Assembly: GCA_019694165.1 (NCBI GenBank)
Contig: JAIBCL010000008.1
Location: 62,001-126,000, forward strand
DNA from: Verrucomicrobiaceae bacterium
GTDB lineage: Bacteria > Verrucomicrobiota > Verrucomicrobiia > Verrucomicrobiales > Verrucomicrobiaceae
DNA: 64,000 bases
Direction of reading: 5' to 3'
Positions 46,073 through 55,364 of the stretch are shown one piece after another. The notes under the pieces were generated by a model, which searched no databases, was not told the origin of the DNA, and saw nothing but the letters and a program-made list of their open reading frames with translations. A program made the position numbers and the translations under genes. The first letter of the stretch is position 1; the number at the start of each line of letters is the position of its first letter.

Positions 46073-47125
46073 TCAGTTCCCGCTCTTGGTCAGTTCCCCC
46101 ACCTTCTTCTCCAGCTCGCGGACACGCTCGAGCAGTTCGGGAATCTTTGCCGGAGCGGCCAGCATGCGGCGCCCTTCCATCAGAGGCTTGGCCGGATAGC
46201 CGGTGTAGGCGCCGGGGTCGGGGTAGTCTTTGGCCACGCCGCTCTTGGCGAGGAAGGTGACCTGGCTGCCGATCTTGAGATGACCCGCAACGCCGACCTG
46301 CCCGCCCATCACGACGTAGTCACCGAGCTTCGTGCTGCCTGAGATACCCGTCTGCGCACAGAGGATGCAGTGTTTTCCAATGACGACGTTGTGGCCGACC
46401 TGCACGAGGTTGTCGATCTTTGTGCCTTCACCGATCCATGTCTTGCCGAAGCGCGCACGGTCGATGGTGGTGCAGGAGCCGATCTCGACATCGTCATCGA
46501 TCTGCACGATGCCGACCTGCTCGATCTTCTGGTGGCGGCCTTTGATGAGTTCATATCCGAAGCCGTCGGTGCCGATGGCCGCGCCGCTGTGGATGACGAC
46601 GCGGCGGCCGATCACACTGTAGTCCTTCACGATGGAGTTCGCGTGCAGCACGCAGTCCGTTCCGATGCGTACGTCGGCACCGACAAACGCACCCGCGTGA
46701 ACAACGGTGCCCTCGCCGATGACCGTGCCTTCACCGATGACGGCGCAGGGACCGATGAAAACCTTCGCACGGTCGAACACCGCCGAGGCCGCAACGACCG
46801 CAGCAGGATGCACGCCCATGTTCAACTCACGCGACTTCGGGCCGAAGAACTTGATCACCGAGGAGAATGCCAGCGTGGGATTCTCAACGCCGATGAGCGC
46901 CAAGCCGTCCGGCGCACCCTCCGAGAAACCGGGCGGCACGAGCGCGGCGGACGCCTTCGTATCCTGGAGCGCCTTGAGGTAGCGGGTGTTGCCGAGAAAC
47001 GTCACCTCGCCCGCGGCCGCCTCCTGGAGGGAATTCAATCCGTTGATGCGCTCGCCGCCTTCGCCTTTGATCAACGTGCCGCCGACGAGCGCGGCGAGGT
47101 CTTGAAGCGTGATGGATGCGTCCAT
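46073..47125 (-). CDS. lpxD: LpxD, UDP-3-O-acylglucosamine N-acyltransferase
   Basis: The product is 350 residues from the ATG at 47125, a normal LpxD length. The N-terminal uridine-binding domain (ITLQDLAALVGGTLIKGEG, LNSLQEAAAGEVTFLGNTRYLKAL) is followed by left-handed beta-helix hexapeptides (VFIGPCAVIGEGTVIGEGTV) and by the active-site region GSCTTIDRARFG and IDNLVQVGHNVVIG with the catalytic His at 245. A C-terminal helix (LLERVRELEKKVGEL) supports the trimer. It adds the second hydroxyacyl chain in lipid A synthesis, so this organism is expected to make LPS. It lies 73 bp downstream of skp. Confidence 0.97.
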   Translation of the reverse strand: MDASITLQDLAALVGGTLIKGEGGERINGLNSLQEAAAGEVTFLGNTRYLKALQDTKASAALVPPGFSEGAPDGLALIGVENPTLAFSSVIKFFGPKSRELNMGVHPAAVVAASAVFDRAKVFIGPCAVIGEGTVIGEGTVVHAGAFVGADVRIGTDCVLHANSIVKDYSVIGRRVVIHSGAAIGTDGFGYELIKGRHQKIEQVGIVQIDDDVEIGSCTTIDRARFGKTWIGEGTKIDNLVQVGHNVVIGKHCILCAQTGISGSTKLGDYVVMGGQVGVAGHLKIGSQVTFLAKSGVAKDYPDPGAYTGYPAKPLMEGRRMLAAPAKIPELLERVRELEKKVGELTKSGN

Positions 47126-47198
47126 GATGCGGGGATGAAAAAGGGCACGCCACGGAGAATGCCGCAGCGTGCCCATCGAGGGCAGAAACACGGGACGC

Positions 47199-47843
47199 TT
47201 ACTTCTTCGAGCCGCTCTTGGAAGACTTGGCGGGCTTCTCGTCGTCGGACTCTTTCTTGTCGGCCTTCTTGCCGGTATCCGGCGGGGCGTCCTTGTTGAG
47301 TTCCACGATGACCTGGTCCGTGAAATCGACGGCATCCTTGTAATAGAGCAGCACGGGCACGGTGGTGAGGCTGATTCCGGACTTGTCGAACACGAAGTCG
47401 TAGCCGTCAGCCTTGGCCTTGTCTTTCACCACGGTGATGATCTCGTCATAGAGGCCCTTGCGGATTTGCAGGTCCTCCTGTTTTAGCTGGCCCTGGCGGC
47501 GGTTTTGAAATTCGCCGATCTCCTGCTCGAGCGCCCGGAGTTCCTTGGCCTTGTCCTGCAGTTCCGCACCTTTCTTGGCCTTCGTCTCATTGTTGACGAT
47601 CGGGTCCTGCGTCTCCTTCTGCAGCTTCTGGATTTCACCGAGCAAGTTTTTGTACACCGACCAGCGCTCGTTCACCTCGCGCTGCGCCTTGTCCACGTTG
47701 TCCTTGAATTTGCCCGAGGCGTCCTTGGTTTTGTGGAATTCGGCAAAGGCTTTCTGCATGTCCACCACGCCGAATTTGAGGTCGGCGGCGTGAGCGGCGC
47801 AAAAGGCGCTCGATACGAGTGCGATGAGGGCGAGTCTTTTCAT
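47199..47843 (-). CDS. skp: Skp/OmpH-family periplasmic chaperone
   Basis: The product is 214 residues from the ATG at 47843 with a signal peptide (LALIALVSSAFCAAHA). The mature protein opens with LKFGVVDMQKAFAEFHKTKDA, the family signature strand, then has two long coiled-coil arms (about 45-150, rich in Glu/Lys/Gln) and returns with ADGYDFVFDKSGISLTTVPVLLY. The last 30 residues are a Lys/Ser/Asp-rich tail. Skp trimers hold unfolded outer-membrane proteins. The order bamA-skp-lpxD matches the conserved envelope block of Gram-negative bacteria. Confidence 0.93.
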   Translation of the reverse strand: MKRLALIALVSSAFCAAHAADLKFGVVDMQKAFAEFHKTKDASGKFKDNVDKAQREVNERWSVYKNLLGEIQKLQKETQDPIVNNETKAKKGAELQDKAKELRALEQEIGEFQNRRQGQLKQEDLQIRKGLYDEIITVVKDKAKADGYDFVFDKSGISLTTVPVLLYYKDAVDFTDQVIVELNKDAPPDTGKKADKKESDDEKPAKSSKSGSKK

Positions 47844-47966
47844 GTCGGGCCGGACAGTGCATCCATTCGCACCCCGCACAAACGAAAAGTTCCGCGCCAA
47901 GAAGCCCCGGTCATACATGCCGGGGCTTCACACAAGTTGGGGGCTGCAACGCGCCGTCGCGCCGAA

Positions 47967-50288
47967 TCAGAACTTGTAGCCGACGTTGAAGTTGAACTTG
48001 CCGCCGGAGTCGTTGTACTCGTCAGACTGCACGGGCACGCCGAAGTCCACGCGGATGGGACCGATGGGGAGGTAGAGCCGCAGACCGATGCCCACGTCGG
48101 AGTTCAAGCCGCCGCCGAACTGACCGGGGCCGCCGGTCACCTGGCCGACATCATAGAACACCGCTCCGCGAATCTTCTCCATGATGGGGAAAGTGTACTC
48201 CGCACTGAAGTAAGCGGCATTCTTGCCGCCGAGCGGCTCGCCGTTGGAATCCTTCGGACTCACGTCACGGAAATCAAAGCCGCGGAGGTTGTTGGCACCA
48301 CCGAGGAACTGGCGCTCGAAAATCGGCACATTCGATCCGCTGACGGTGCGGTAGGAACCGTCGAGGCTGAGGATGGTGTCCCATGGGAGGTGGATGTACT
48401 GCGTGGCGGAGAGATTGAAGCCGTAGCACTCCACGTCACCGCCGATGCCGGAGTACATGCCGCCGATCTCGAACTTGTGCCCCTTGCGGGTGATGAAGAC
48501 GCTGTCGCGCGTGTCATGCACGAGGGAGAGGTCGATCTTGCTCTGGAAGAAGCTGCCTTCCTCGGCGCGGATCTGGTCGGAGGCCTTCTCGTCGATGTTG
48601 TGAATCTTCACGCTCTGCGCGGTGTATCCGCCTTCGATGTAGGTGTGCTCGCCTAGAGGCTTGCGCAGCGTAAAGGTGGCGCCGTAGTTCTGCTGGTCGT
48701 ACACGTCGCTGAGGTAATAGAGGTCGCGGTAAAACAGCTCCGTGCCAAAGGAGAGCTTCTGGCCGAGGAACCAGGGTTCGGTAAAGTTGAGCTGGAAGTC
48801 ACGGCGCTTGGTGCCGTACTTGAGGCCCATGTAGAACCGCTGGCCGCCGCCGCGAAGATGCGGCCAGTCGAAGAGGTCGAAATTCGCCTGCGTCAGGTCC
48901 AGGAAGCCAACGAGGCTGTCGATGGAGCTGAAGCCCGCGCCGAAATTGATGGTGCCGGTGGACTGCTCGGTGACGGTGACATCCACGTCCTTCATCCCGG
49001 GCTGGCCGGTGGGATTGTTGCGGATGTCCACCTGGCTGAAGTAGTTGAGGTTTTCGAGGCGCTTCTTGCCGGCCTCGATCTTCACGGTGTTCATCTCCTC
49101 GCCGGGCGTGAAGGGCAATTCGCGGCGGATGACGTGGTCCTTCGTGGTCGTGTTGCCGGCGATGTTCACCTTGTGGATGAAGCTCTTCTGCCCCTCGGTC
49201 ACTCGATAGACAATACGCACCTTCCCCTGCCCCGCGGGCACGATGCTCGTGTTCACGCGCGCGTCGGCGTAGCCACGGGAGCCGTAGTAGTCCTGGATCA
49301 TCTTCTCGTCCTTCCGCACATCGGATCCGGAGTAGGCAAAGCCGGCCTGAGTGACGATGGCCGGGTTCAATTCAGCCACGGTGAATACGGTAAGTCCCTC
49401 CATCCCCACGTCGGCCACATCGTACTTTTCACCTTCGTAGATGACGAAGATCAGATCGACCTTGTCCGTGCCCACCGGCTCGCGGCGCACTTCCTTCACG
49501 CGGGCGTAGGGGTAGCCTTTGTCCTGGATGGCATTCTCCACCGTCTTGATGTCCTCCTGCAGGGCCTCGTTGTTGAGCTTCCCGGCCTTGCCCCACAAGT
49601 GATAGAAGCGCTTCTCTTTGAGCTTCAGCTTCCCTTGGAGCGCACCGGATTTCACCGCCGTGTTTCCTTCGAAGCGGATGTCATGAATGATGCCCCGCGC
49701 GCCTTCGACGATGTTGAAAATCACCTGCGTAAAGCCGGCCTGCGCCCCCGGCTGCGTGGTGAACGTCACCGACACGTCGGAATAACCCTTCTTCTCGTAC
49801 AGCTCGAGGATCTTCCGCTGCGCGGCGGTCAGCTTCGCGTCATCGACGGACTCGCCGATCTTGATCTCGGTGGCCTTCCGCAGCTTGTCGTTGTCAAACA
49901 TCGTGTTCCCCAGGAAGGCGATCTCCCCGATGGCGCCGCGGCCGCTGATGGTGACGATCACCCGCACCCCGCCGGCCACGTCCTCCGCATGGATGTCCAC
50001 ATTCTCCACCGCGCCGCTGGCGTAAAGGTTCCGGATGTCCTGCTCCACACTCTCGTCGGAGAACGCCTCGCCCTCACGAGTGGACATGATGCCGCGCACG
50101 CGCCCTTCATCAATCGTCGCACCGCCGCGGTAAACCACCTGGATTTGCTTCACTATCTTCTTGGCCGCAGGCGCATTGGCAACTGCCGAAGGGTCCTGGG
50201 CCTGAAGGGCGCCGAGACCCGATGCGAGAAGTGCCAGCGCTACGGCCTGGCAAACGGCGAGCCGATGGAAAGAGGTGTTTCCAGTCAT
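47967..50288 (-). CDS. bamA: BamA, outer-membrane protein assembly factor
   Basis: The product is 773 residues from the ATG at 50288 with a signal peptide (LAVCQAVALALLASGLGALQAQ). Five POTRA-like domains occupy roughly residues 45-400; recognisable starts are IVKQIQVVYRGGATIDEGRV, IGEIAFLGNTMFDNDKL, GIIHDIRFEGNTAVKS and FIHKVNIAGNTTTKDHVIRREL. The 16-strand barrel follows, with the loop motif ERQFLGGANNLRGFDFRDVSP and a final strand ending in Phe (NFNVGYKF), which is the BAM recognition signal. A short hairpin (50321-50343) lies in the upstream gap. Confidence 0.96.
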   Translation of the reverse strand: MTGNTSFHRLAVCQAVALALLASGLGALQAQDPSAVANAPAAKKIVKQIQVVYRGGATIDEGRVRGIMSTREGEAFSDESVEQDIRNLYASGAVENVDIHAEDVAGGVRVIVTISGRGAIGEIAFLGNTMFDNDKLRKATEIKIGESVDDAKLTAAQRKILELYEKKGYSDVSVTFTTQPGAQAGFTQVIFNIVEGARGIIHDIRFEGNTAVKSGALQGKLKLKEKRFYHLWGKAGKLNNEALQEDIKTVENAIQDKGYPYARVKEVRREPVGTDKVDLIFVIYEGEKYDVADVGMEGLTVFTVAELNPAIVTQAGFAYSGSDVRKDEKMIQDYYGSRGYADARVNTSIVPAGQGKVRIVYRVTEGQKSFIHKVNIAGNTTTKDHVIRRELPFTPGEEMNTVKIEAGKKRLENLNYFSQVDIRNNPTGQPGMKDVDVTVTEQSTGTINFGAGFSSIDSLVGFLDLTQANFDLFDWPHLRGGGQRFYMGLKYGTKRRDFQLNFTEPWFLGQKLSFGTELFYRDLYYLSDVYDQQNYGATFTLRKPLGEHTYIEGGYTAQSVKIHNIDEKASDQIRAEEGSFFQSKIDLSLVHDTRDSVFITRKGHKFEIGGMYSGIGGDVECYGFNLSATQYIHLPWDTILSLDGSYRTVSGSNVPIFERQFLGGANNLRGFDFRDVSPKDSNGEPLGGKNAAYFSAEYTFPIMEKIRGAVFYDVGQVTGGPGQFGGGLNSDVGIGLRLYLPIGPIRVDFGVPVQSDEYNDSGGKFNFNVGYKF

Positions 50289-50320
50289 GGAGGAGAGAGC
50301 TTTGAGGTGATGAGTGAAGC

Positions 50321-50343
50321 CCCGTTTGCGAGGGGAAAACGGG
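50321..50343 (-). terminator. Hairpin between the SGNH fusion gene and bamA
   Basis: CCCGTTT (50321-50327) and AAACGGG (50337-50343) make a 7-bp stem with a 9-base loop. It is 77 bp after the stop at 50420 and 33 bp before the bamA start, without a U-run. It could end the upstream transcript or sit in the bamA leader. Confidence 0.3.
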
Positions 50344-50419
50344 ACCGCCATTACTGCCGGATGCGGCGTGAAGCGTCAAGGCGTAAAATCGGTTTCACGA
50401 TCCAACATCCCTCCCACTC

Positions 50420-52048
50420 TCACTGCCTTTGCCTCGCACGCATCGCGCCGGACAGCCACTTGGCCGTCTCGTCGGCGATGAGGTTGTAGCCGGCGAGGTT
50501 CGGATGGCGGTCGCCGGTCCAGCCGGAGATATGGCCGAAGATCCCGTCGAGGCGGTTGTCGAGCACGACGACCTGGGGATCGGTGCCGGGCTGGAGGTAC
50601 GGCGTGGCCAGGGCGCGCAGGTTCTCGGGAATCTTGGCGAGCGAGAAGCGACGGTAGTTCAAGCCGTCCGGGGCCTTCTTGAGTTCCTCGAGATAGCGCG
50701 GTGCTATGTCGAAGAGCGGGAGTTTCTCCGCCGCGGCGATCTGCCTGACTGCTTCATTGATGTCCGAGTGCGTGGCCGAGGGCGAATACGGGATGACGGT
50801 CATCGGGATCAGCATCGCGCGGGGGTGATCCTTCCGCAGACGCTCGAGGAGTTCGTGGAAATCCTTCGGGAAATTCTCGGCAAACTTCTCGCGCTTCGCG
50901 ATGTCGTTGATGCCATAGCGGATGAAAATGTAGTCGGCCGGCGGCTTGGTCTTCACCGCCTTGTCGTAGCGTGTGTCGAGCAGGCGGCGGATGAACTCGC
51001 CGCTCACGCCCTCGTTGTACACGTCGCAAGGCGGCAGTTCGGGATCGGTGGCGAGCTTCATGCGCAGCATGTCCTCGAGCTGTGGCTCGTCGGGCGCCAG
51101 CTTCTTCGGGATGCTCGCCTCCGTGGTGCTGTCGCCCAGCAGGATGATCTGCGTGCGTTTTCTTCCAGCCGTGGCATCGCTGAAGGTGAATGGCCTGCCG
51201 CCAATGAACTGATCGCTCGTAATCGTGGGGCAGATGCGCTTCTCGGCGTACTGGGTGAAAAGCTCGGTGCCGCGCGCGTGGCTCACGAAGGGCCAGCGGG
51301 CGGGATTGTACATCGTGTCCGTCATGTCGCGCATGAGCACGACGTGTTTTCCGTTCTTCGCCATCTGCCGGAGGCCGAAAGGGCGGCCGCTCACGCACAT
51401 GTTCAGATGCACGCCCATGAGGATCACGTTCTCGATGCGGCGCGCCTCGAGCAGGTTCCAGATTTCCACGCCGCTGTCGCTGATGGCGTCCTTTTCCTGG
51501 TCGATGCGCAGCACATCGATCTCCCGCGTCCATGGCGCGCGCGGGTTCAGTCCTTTCCCCTCCAGTGCCTTCGCCCACTTCGCATGTTCGGCTGGGTCGT
51601 CGTCCTCGCCACCGTCGCTCTGGTCGAGCGGATACACGGCCTGCTCCTCCGCCGGTATCTTCTTGCACCACTCGCCGATCTTCTCCGGCAGACGAGCAGC
51701 CGGCGGCGCTGACTTTGCGCGTTCGCGCGCAGGCGTGCCTTCGTAGGGTTTCATGCAACTGCTCGGCGCGTGAATGATGAGCACGCCCTGGTTGCGCGCC
51801 TTCTCGAGCACCTCGTTCATCCGCGGTGCCATCTCGCCTTCGCGCGTGACGGCATTCCGGCAGTGATGCAGGTCCCACATGTCGCACACGATGACGGCCG
51901 TGCGTGACGGCTGCCACTGCTCGCGGGTGGAGACTGCGGCGCCGGACGGCGGGCGCGATTGCAAACTGAGCGAAAGCGGCGTCTCACCCGCGAATGCGAA
52001 GGAAACGGCCAGCGTGGTGATGAACGGGCAAATGATGGAACAGCGCAT
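50420..52048 (-). CDS. Exported isochorismatase-like domain fused to an SGNH/GDSL esterase domain
   Basis: The product is 542 residues from the ATG at 52048, with a signal-like start (MRCSIICPFITTLAVSFAFAG). Residues about 48-260 match cysteine hydrolases of the isochorismatase superfamily: AVIVCDMWD (Asp56) and MGVHLNMCVSGRPFG (Cys218). Residues about 300-542 form an SGNH hydrolase: LLGDSTTE (Ser307), RYGINDIA (Asn381) and WTGDRHPNLAGY with the Asp-x-x-His pair. Both active sites look complete. Such fusions are not usual in model organisms; a secreted amidase/esterase acting on a modified sugar or peptide is only a guess. It is 81 bp downstream of the ABC-F gene. Confidence 0.88.
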   Translation of the reverse strand: MRCSIICPFITTLAVSFAFAGETPLSLSLQSRPPSGAAVSTREQWQPSRTAVIVCDMWDLHHCRNAVTREGEMAPRMNEVLEKARNQGVLIIHAPSSCMKPYEGTPARERAKSAPPAARLPEKIGEWCKKIPAEEQAVYPLDQSDGGEDDDPAEHAKWAKALEGKGLNPRAPWTREIDVLRIDQEKDAISDSGVEIWNLLEARRIENVILMGVHLNMCVSGRPFGLRQMAKNGKHVVLMRDMTDTMYNPARWPFVSHARGTELFTQYAEKRICPTITSDQFIGGRPFTFSDATAGRKRTQIILLGDSTTEASIPKKLAPDEPQLEDMLRMKLATDPELPPCDVYNEGVSGEFIRRLLDTRYDKAVKTKPPADYIFIRYGINDIAKREKFAENFPKDFHELLERLRKDHPRAMLIPMTVIPYSPSATHSDINEAVRQIAAAEKLPLFDIAPRYLEELKKAPDGLNYRRFSLAKIPENLRALATPYLQPGTDPQVVVLDNRLDGIFGHISGWTGDRHPNLAGYNLIADETAKWLSGAMRARQRQ

Positions 52049-52129
52049 GACGCAACCAACGGACGCGCCGGCCGGAAGGTTTCGCCGCACCGGCCGCGCC
52101 TCGCGCGCCATCACCCATCTCACCGCCCG

Positions 52130-53740
52130 TCACGCCGCCACCACCGCAGCGCGCGCGTCCTCCTCGGCACCGGTTTTTTCCAAATAGTAGTCGTATCCGC
52201 CGACGTAGGGCGTGACCTGGCCGGCATTGATGTGCAGCACCTTCGTCGCCAGTGAGCGGATGAAGTGCACGTCGTGGCTGATGAAAACGAGGGTGCCCTC
52301 GAAGCGCTGGAGCGCGAGGATGAGGCCCTCGATGGCCCAGATGTCGAGGTGCGTGGTGGGCTCGTCCATCAGCAAGACATTCGGCGGATCGACGAGGAAC
52401 TTCACCAGGTTCACCCGGCTCTTCTCGCCCCCGCTGAGCACCTTGCACTTCTTGTGGACGTCCTCGCGCTTGAAAAGAAACGAGCCGAGAATGCTGCGCG
52501 CCTCGTCTTCGCGGATTTCGGGCGCGCAGCGCTTCAATTCGTCGAGGATGCTGAGGCCGGGATCGAGCGTGTCCGCGCGATGCTGGGAGAAGTAGCCGAG
52601 CTTAGCGTTCGTGCCGAGCTTGCGCTCGCCCTTCTGGAAGGGAATCTCGCCGGCCAGAATTTTGATCAGCGTGCTCTTGCCCGCGCCGTTCGGGCCGACG
52701 AGCGCGATGCGCTCGCCGCGCTCGATCTCGAGGTCGAGGCCGCGATACACCTTCTTCTCGCCGTATGCCTGATGCACATCCGAAAGCACGATGAGCCGCT
52801 GCCCGCCGCGCTGTGGCTGCGGAAAATTGAAGCGGAACGCCTTGCGCAGCGGCCGCGGCTTTTCGAGCTTCTCCATCTTCGCGAGCTGCTTCTCGCGGCT
52901 CTGCGCCTGCGAAGCCTTCGACGCCACGGAGCGGAAACGGTCGATGAACTCCTGCACCTGCTCGATCTCGCGCTGCTGATTCCGCCACGCCTGCATGGCC
53001 CGCTCCCAGTTCTCTTCGCGCTGGCGGAGGTGGTCGCTGTAGTTGCCTTTGTATGCGATGAACCTGCCTTCATCGATTTCATAGACGGACCCGACCAGTT
53101 CGTCCATGAAGTCGCGGTCGTGCGAGATGATCAGCAGCGCGCCGGGATAGTTCTTCAAATAGTTCCGGAACCAGACCAGCGAGAGCAGGTCCAGGTGGTT
53201 GGTCGGCTCGTCGAGCAGCAGGAGGTCCGGCTCCATCACCAGGAGCCGCGCGATGTGCGCGCGCATCACCCATCCGCCGCTGAACTCCTTCGCTCGACGG
53301 TGAAACTCGTCCTCCTTGTAGCCAAGGCCGCGCAGGATCTTCTTCGCCTTCGCCTCGGCCTGCGGATCGTGCAGCGCGTCATACTTCGTTTGCGCCTCGA
53401 AGTAGTCGGGATTCTCCACATCTCCCGCCGCCTCCAGCTCACGCAGGCGTTTCTCCAGCGCTTCAATTTCGCCTGCCTTGCCAGTGGCGATCTCCAGCAC
53501 CGTCTCGTCGCCGACCGGTTCGCTTTCCTGCGGCAGAAAGCCGGTGGTGGTCCACTCATCGCGCACCACCTCGCCGGAGTCAGGCGTGTCTTTTTTCAGG
53601 ATGAGGGAAAACAGCGTGCTTTTCCCCGCCCCGTTCGGACCCACCAGCGCCACACGCTCGCCGTGATTCACGGTCATGGAAGCGTGGTTGAAGAGCACGC
53701 GGGTGTTGAAGGTCTTGGTGACGTTGCGGAGGGTGAGCAT
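52130..53740 (-). CDS. ABC-F family ATPase (EttA/Uup type)
   Basis: The product is 536 residues from the ATG at 53740. It has two ABC domains without membrane segments. The first has Walker A GPNGAGKST near residue 36, signature EFSGGWVMRAHIARLL and DLLLLDEPTNHLD. The second has GPNGAGKSTLIKILAG and VLSGGEKSRVNLVKFL with MDEPTTHLD. The inter-domain P-site linker is long and basic (FIDRFRSVASKASQAQSREKQLAKMEKLEKP). ABC-F proteins act on ribosomes to relieve stalls or give antibiotic protection. The Uup/YbiT group fits best by linker, but the subgroup is not certain. Confidence 0.93.
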   Translation of the reverse strand: MLTLRNVTKTFNTRVLFNHASMTVNHGERVALVGPNGAGKSTLFSLILKKDTPDSGEVVRDEWTTTGFLPQESEPVGDETVLEIATGKAGEIEALEKRLRELEAAGDVENPDYFEAQTKYDALHDPQAEAKAKKILRGLGYKEDEFHRRAKEFSGGWVMRAHIARLLVMEPDLLLLDEPTNHLDLLSLVWFRNYLKNYPGALLIISHDRDFMDELVGSVYEIDEGRFIAYKGNYSDHLRQREENWERAMQAWRNQQREIEQVQEFIDRFRSVASKASQAQSREKQLAKMEKLEKPRPLRKAFRFNFPQPQRGGQRLIVLSDVHQAYGEKKVYRGLDLEIERGERIALVGPNGAGKSTLIKILAGEIPFQKGERKLGTNAKLGYFSQHRADTLDPGLSILDELKRCAPEIREDEARSILGSFLFKREDVHKKCKVLSGGEKSRVNLVKFLVDPPNVLLMDEPTTHLDIWAIEGLILALQRFEGTLVFISHDVHFIRSLATKVLHINAGQVTPYVGGYDYYLEKTGAEEDARAAVVAA

Positions 53741-53821
53741 GGATCGGTTTTTTTGGGGGGTGCCCACATAGCATGGTCCGGCCTGGACCGCAGCTTGATT
53801 TCAAAGTCGAGGTGCTTTGCA

Positions 53822-53851
53822 TTGACTCGCGTCCGCCCGGCCCGCTAGCAT
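53822..53851 (+). promoter_or_regulatory. Promoter placing +1 at the sulfatase ATG
   Basis: TTGACT (53822-53827) and TAGCAT (53846-53851) have an 18-bp spacer; the ATG at 53858 follows the -10 box by six bases, which is where transcription should start. No Shine-Dalgarno sequence fits between, so a leaderless mRNA is suggested. Confidence 0.55.
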
Positions 53852-53857
53852 CCCGGC

Positions 53858-55300
53858 ATGAACCTCCGGCTTCTTTTCCCGTTCACATTTGTGGTCGTGC
53901 TGCTGTCGTCCGCTCACCCTGCGTGGGCACGGCCAAACGTCATTTTCGTCCTCACCGACAACCAGGGTGCGTGGACACTCGGCTGCCACGGCAATGCGGA
54001 CGTGCACACGCCGAACATCGACCGCCTGGCACGCGAGGGCGTCCGCTTCACGCGCGCGTATGCGAACAACCCGGTGTGCTCGCCAAACCGCGCCACGCTG
54101 CTCACCGGCCTGATGCCGTCGCAGCACGGCGTGCACTGTTACCTCTCCGCCGGTGTGCCGCAGGTGGGAGAGGGATCGTATTGCACCATCCGCGAGTTTC
54201 CTTCGCTGCCAAAGCTGCTGAAGGCGGAAGGCTACTCATGCGGTCTGGCCGGCAAGTGGCACCTGGGCGGCAATCTGCATCCGCAGGAGGCCTTCGACGA
54301 TTACTGGATAACCATGCCGCATGGCGCCACGTCCACTTTCTTCGATGCCTATGTCATCGACGACGAAGCGATCCGCAAGGAGCCGGAGCACCTCACCCGG
54401 TTCTGGACCCGGCACGCACTGCGCTTCATCGGGCAGCAGAGCAAGAACAGGCCCTTCTTCCTCTACCTCGCCTACAATGGTCCCTACGGCCTCGGCCCCG
54501 CGCAGCTCAAGGACATCGACCGCGTGCCGCACATGGCGGACTACGCCGGAGCGGCGCTTCCCTCGTTCACGCGCGCGGAGGCGCATCCGTGGCTCCACAA
54601 CAACAAGGACTACATCAACAACGAGACCTGCATCCGGCGCTACGCCGCCGAGATGACCACCATCGATGACGGCGTGGGCGAGATCCTCGCGAAGCTCAAG
54701 TCGCTCGGCCTCGACGACAACACGCTCGTCGTCTTCGCCGGAGACAACGGCTGGGCTGGCGGCCAGCACGGCATCTGGGGCATGGGCGACCACACGCGCC
54801 CGCTCTCCGCCTTCGAGCACACCATGCGCGTGCCGCTCATCTGGTGGTGGCCCGGCAAGATCGCAAAAGGAATCACGAGCGACCTGATGGTCAGCCATCG
54901 CGACTTCCTGCCGTCGATGCTCGACCTCCTCGGTCTGCGCCCCGCGCCGGCCGCGGGCGACAACAAGACCGGCCACAGCTACGCCTCCGTGCTGCGTGGC
55001 GACGGCGACCCGAAGGACTGGGACAACACCATCTACTACGAATTTGAAACCATGCGCTGCATCCGCACCGCCACCATGAAATGGATCGAGCGCCAGGGCG
55101 ACGAAGTCGATGAACTCTACGACCTCGCCGCCGATCCCGACGAGCAACGGAACCTCGCCGAAGACTCCGCGGCCGCCGCGCAAAAAGCCGCGCTCAAGCA
55201 GCGCCTCGACGCCTTCTTCAATGCCAACGCCGCGCCCGAGTTCGACCTCTGGCACGGCGGCCGCTCGAAGGCAAAGCTGATCCACGGCCGAGACAAATGA
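53858..55300 (+). CDS. Secreted sulfatase (formylglycine-dependent)
   Basis: The product is 480 residues with a signal peptide (LLFPFTFVVVLLSSAHPAWA). ARPNVIFVLTDNQG binds calcium; the sulfatase signature is CSPNRATLLTG with Cys74 as the formylglycine residue, then GLAGKWHLGG. The second metal half is VVFAGDNGWAGGQHGIWGMGDHTR, and a short C-terminal domain ends near SKAKLIHGRDK. Family members cleave sulfate esters from algal or host glycans or aryl sulfates. Maturation needs a formylglycine-generating enzyme; the only SUMF1 domain in this window is the broken one at 5106-5950, so it must come from elsewhere. The mRNA is probably leaderless. Confidence 0.95.
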   Translation: MNLRLLFPFTFVVVLLSSAHPAWARPNVIFVLTDNQGAWTLGCHGNADVHTPNIDRLAREGVRFTRAYANNPVCSPNRATLLTGLMPSQHGVHCYLSAGVPQVGEGSYCTIREFPSLPKLLKAEGYSCGLAGKWHLGGNLHPQEAFDDYWITMPHGATSTFFDAYVIDDEAIRKEPEHLTRFWTRHALRFIGQQSKNRPFFLYLAYNGPYGLGPAQLKDIDRVPHMADYAGAALPSFTRAEAHPWLHNNKDYINNETCIRRYAAEMTTIDDGVGEILAKLKSLGLDDNTLVVFAGDNGWAGGQHGIWGMGDHTRPLSAFEHTMRVPLIWWWPGKIAKGITSDLMVSHRDFLPSMLDLLGLRPAPAAGDNKTGHSYASVLRGDGDPKDWDNTIYYEFETMRCIRTATMKWIERQGDEVDELYDLAADPDEQRNLAEDSAAAAQKAALKQRLDAFFNANAAPEFDLWHGGRSKAKLIHGRDK

Positions 55301-55364
55301 TGGCGGCCGGTGGTCGATGGCTGGTTGACCTCGCGCGCGAGCCTCGCCACTCTTCGCGCCCGCG

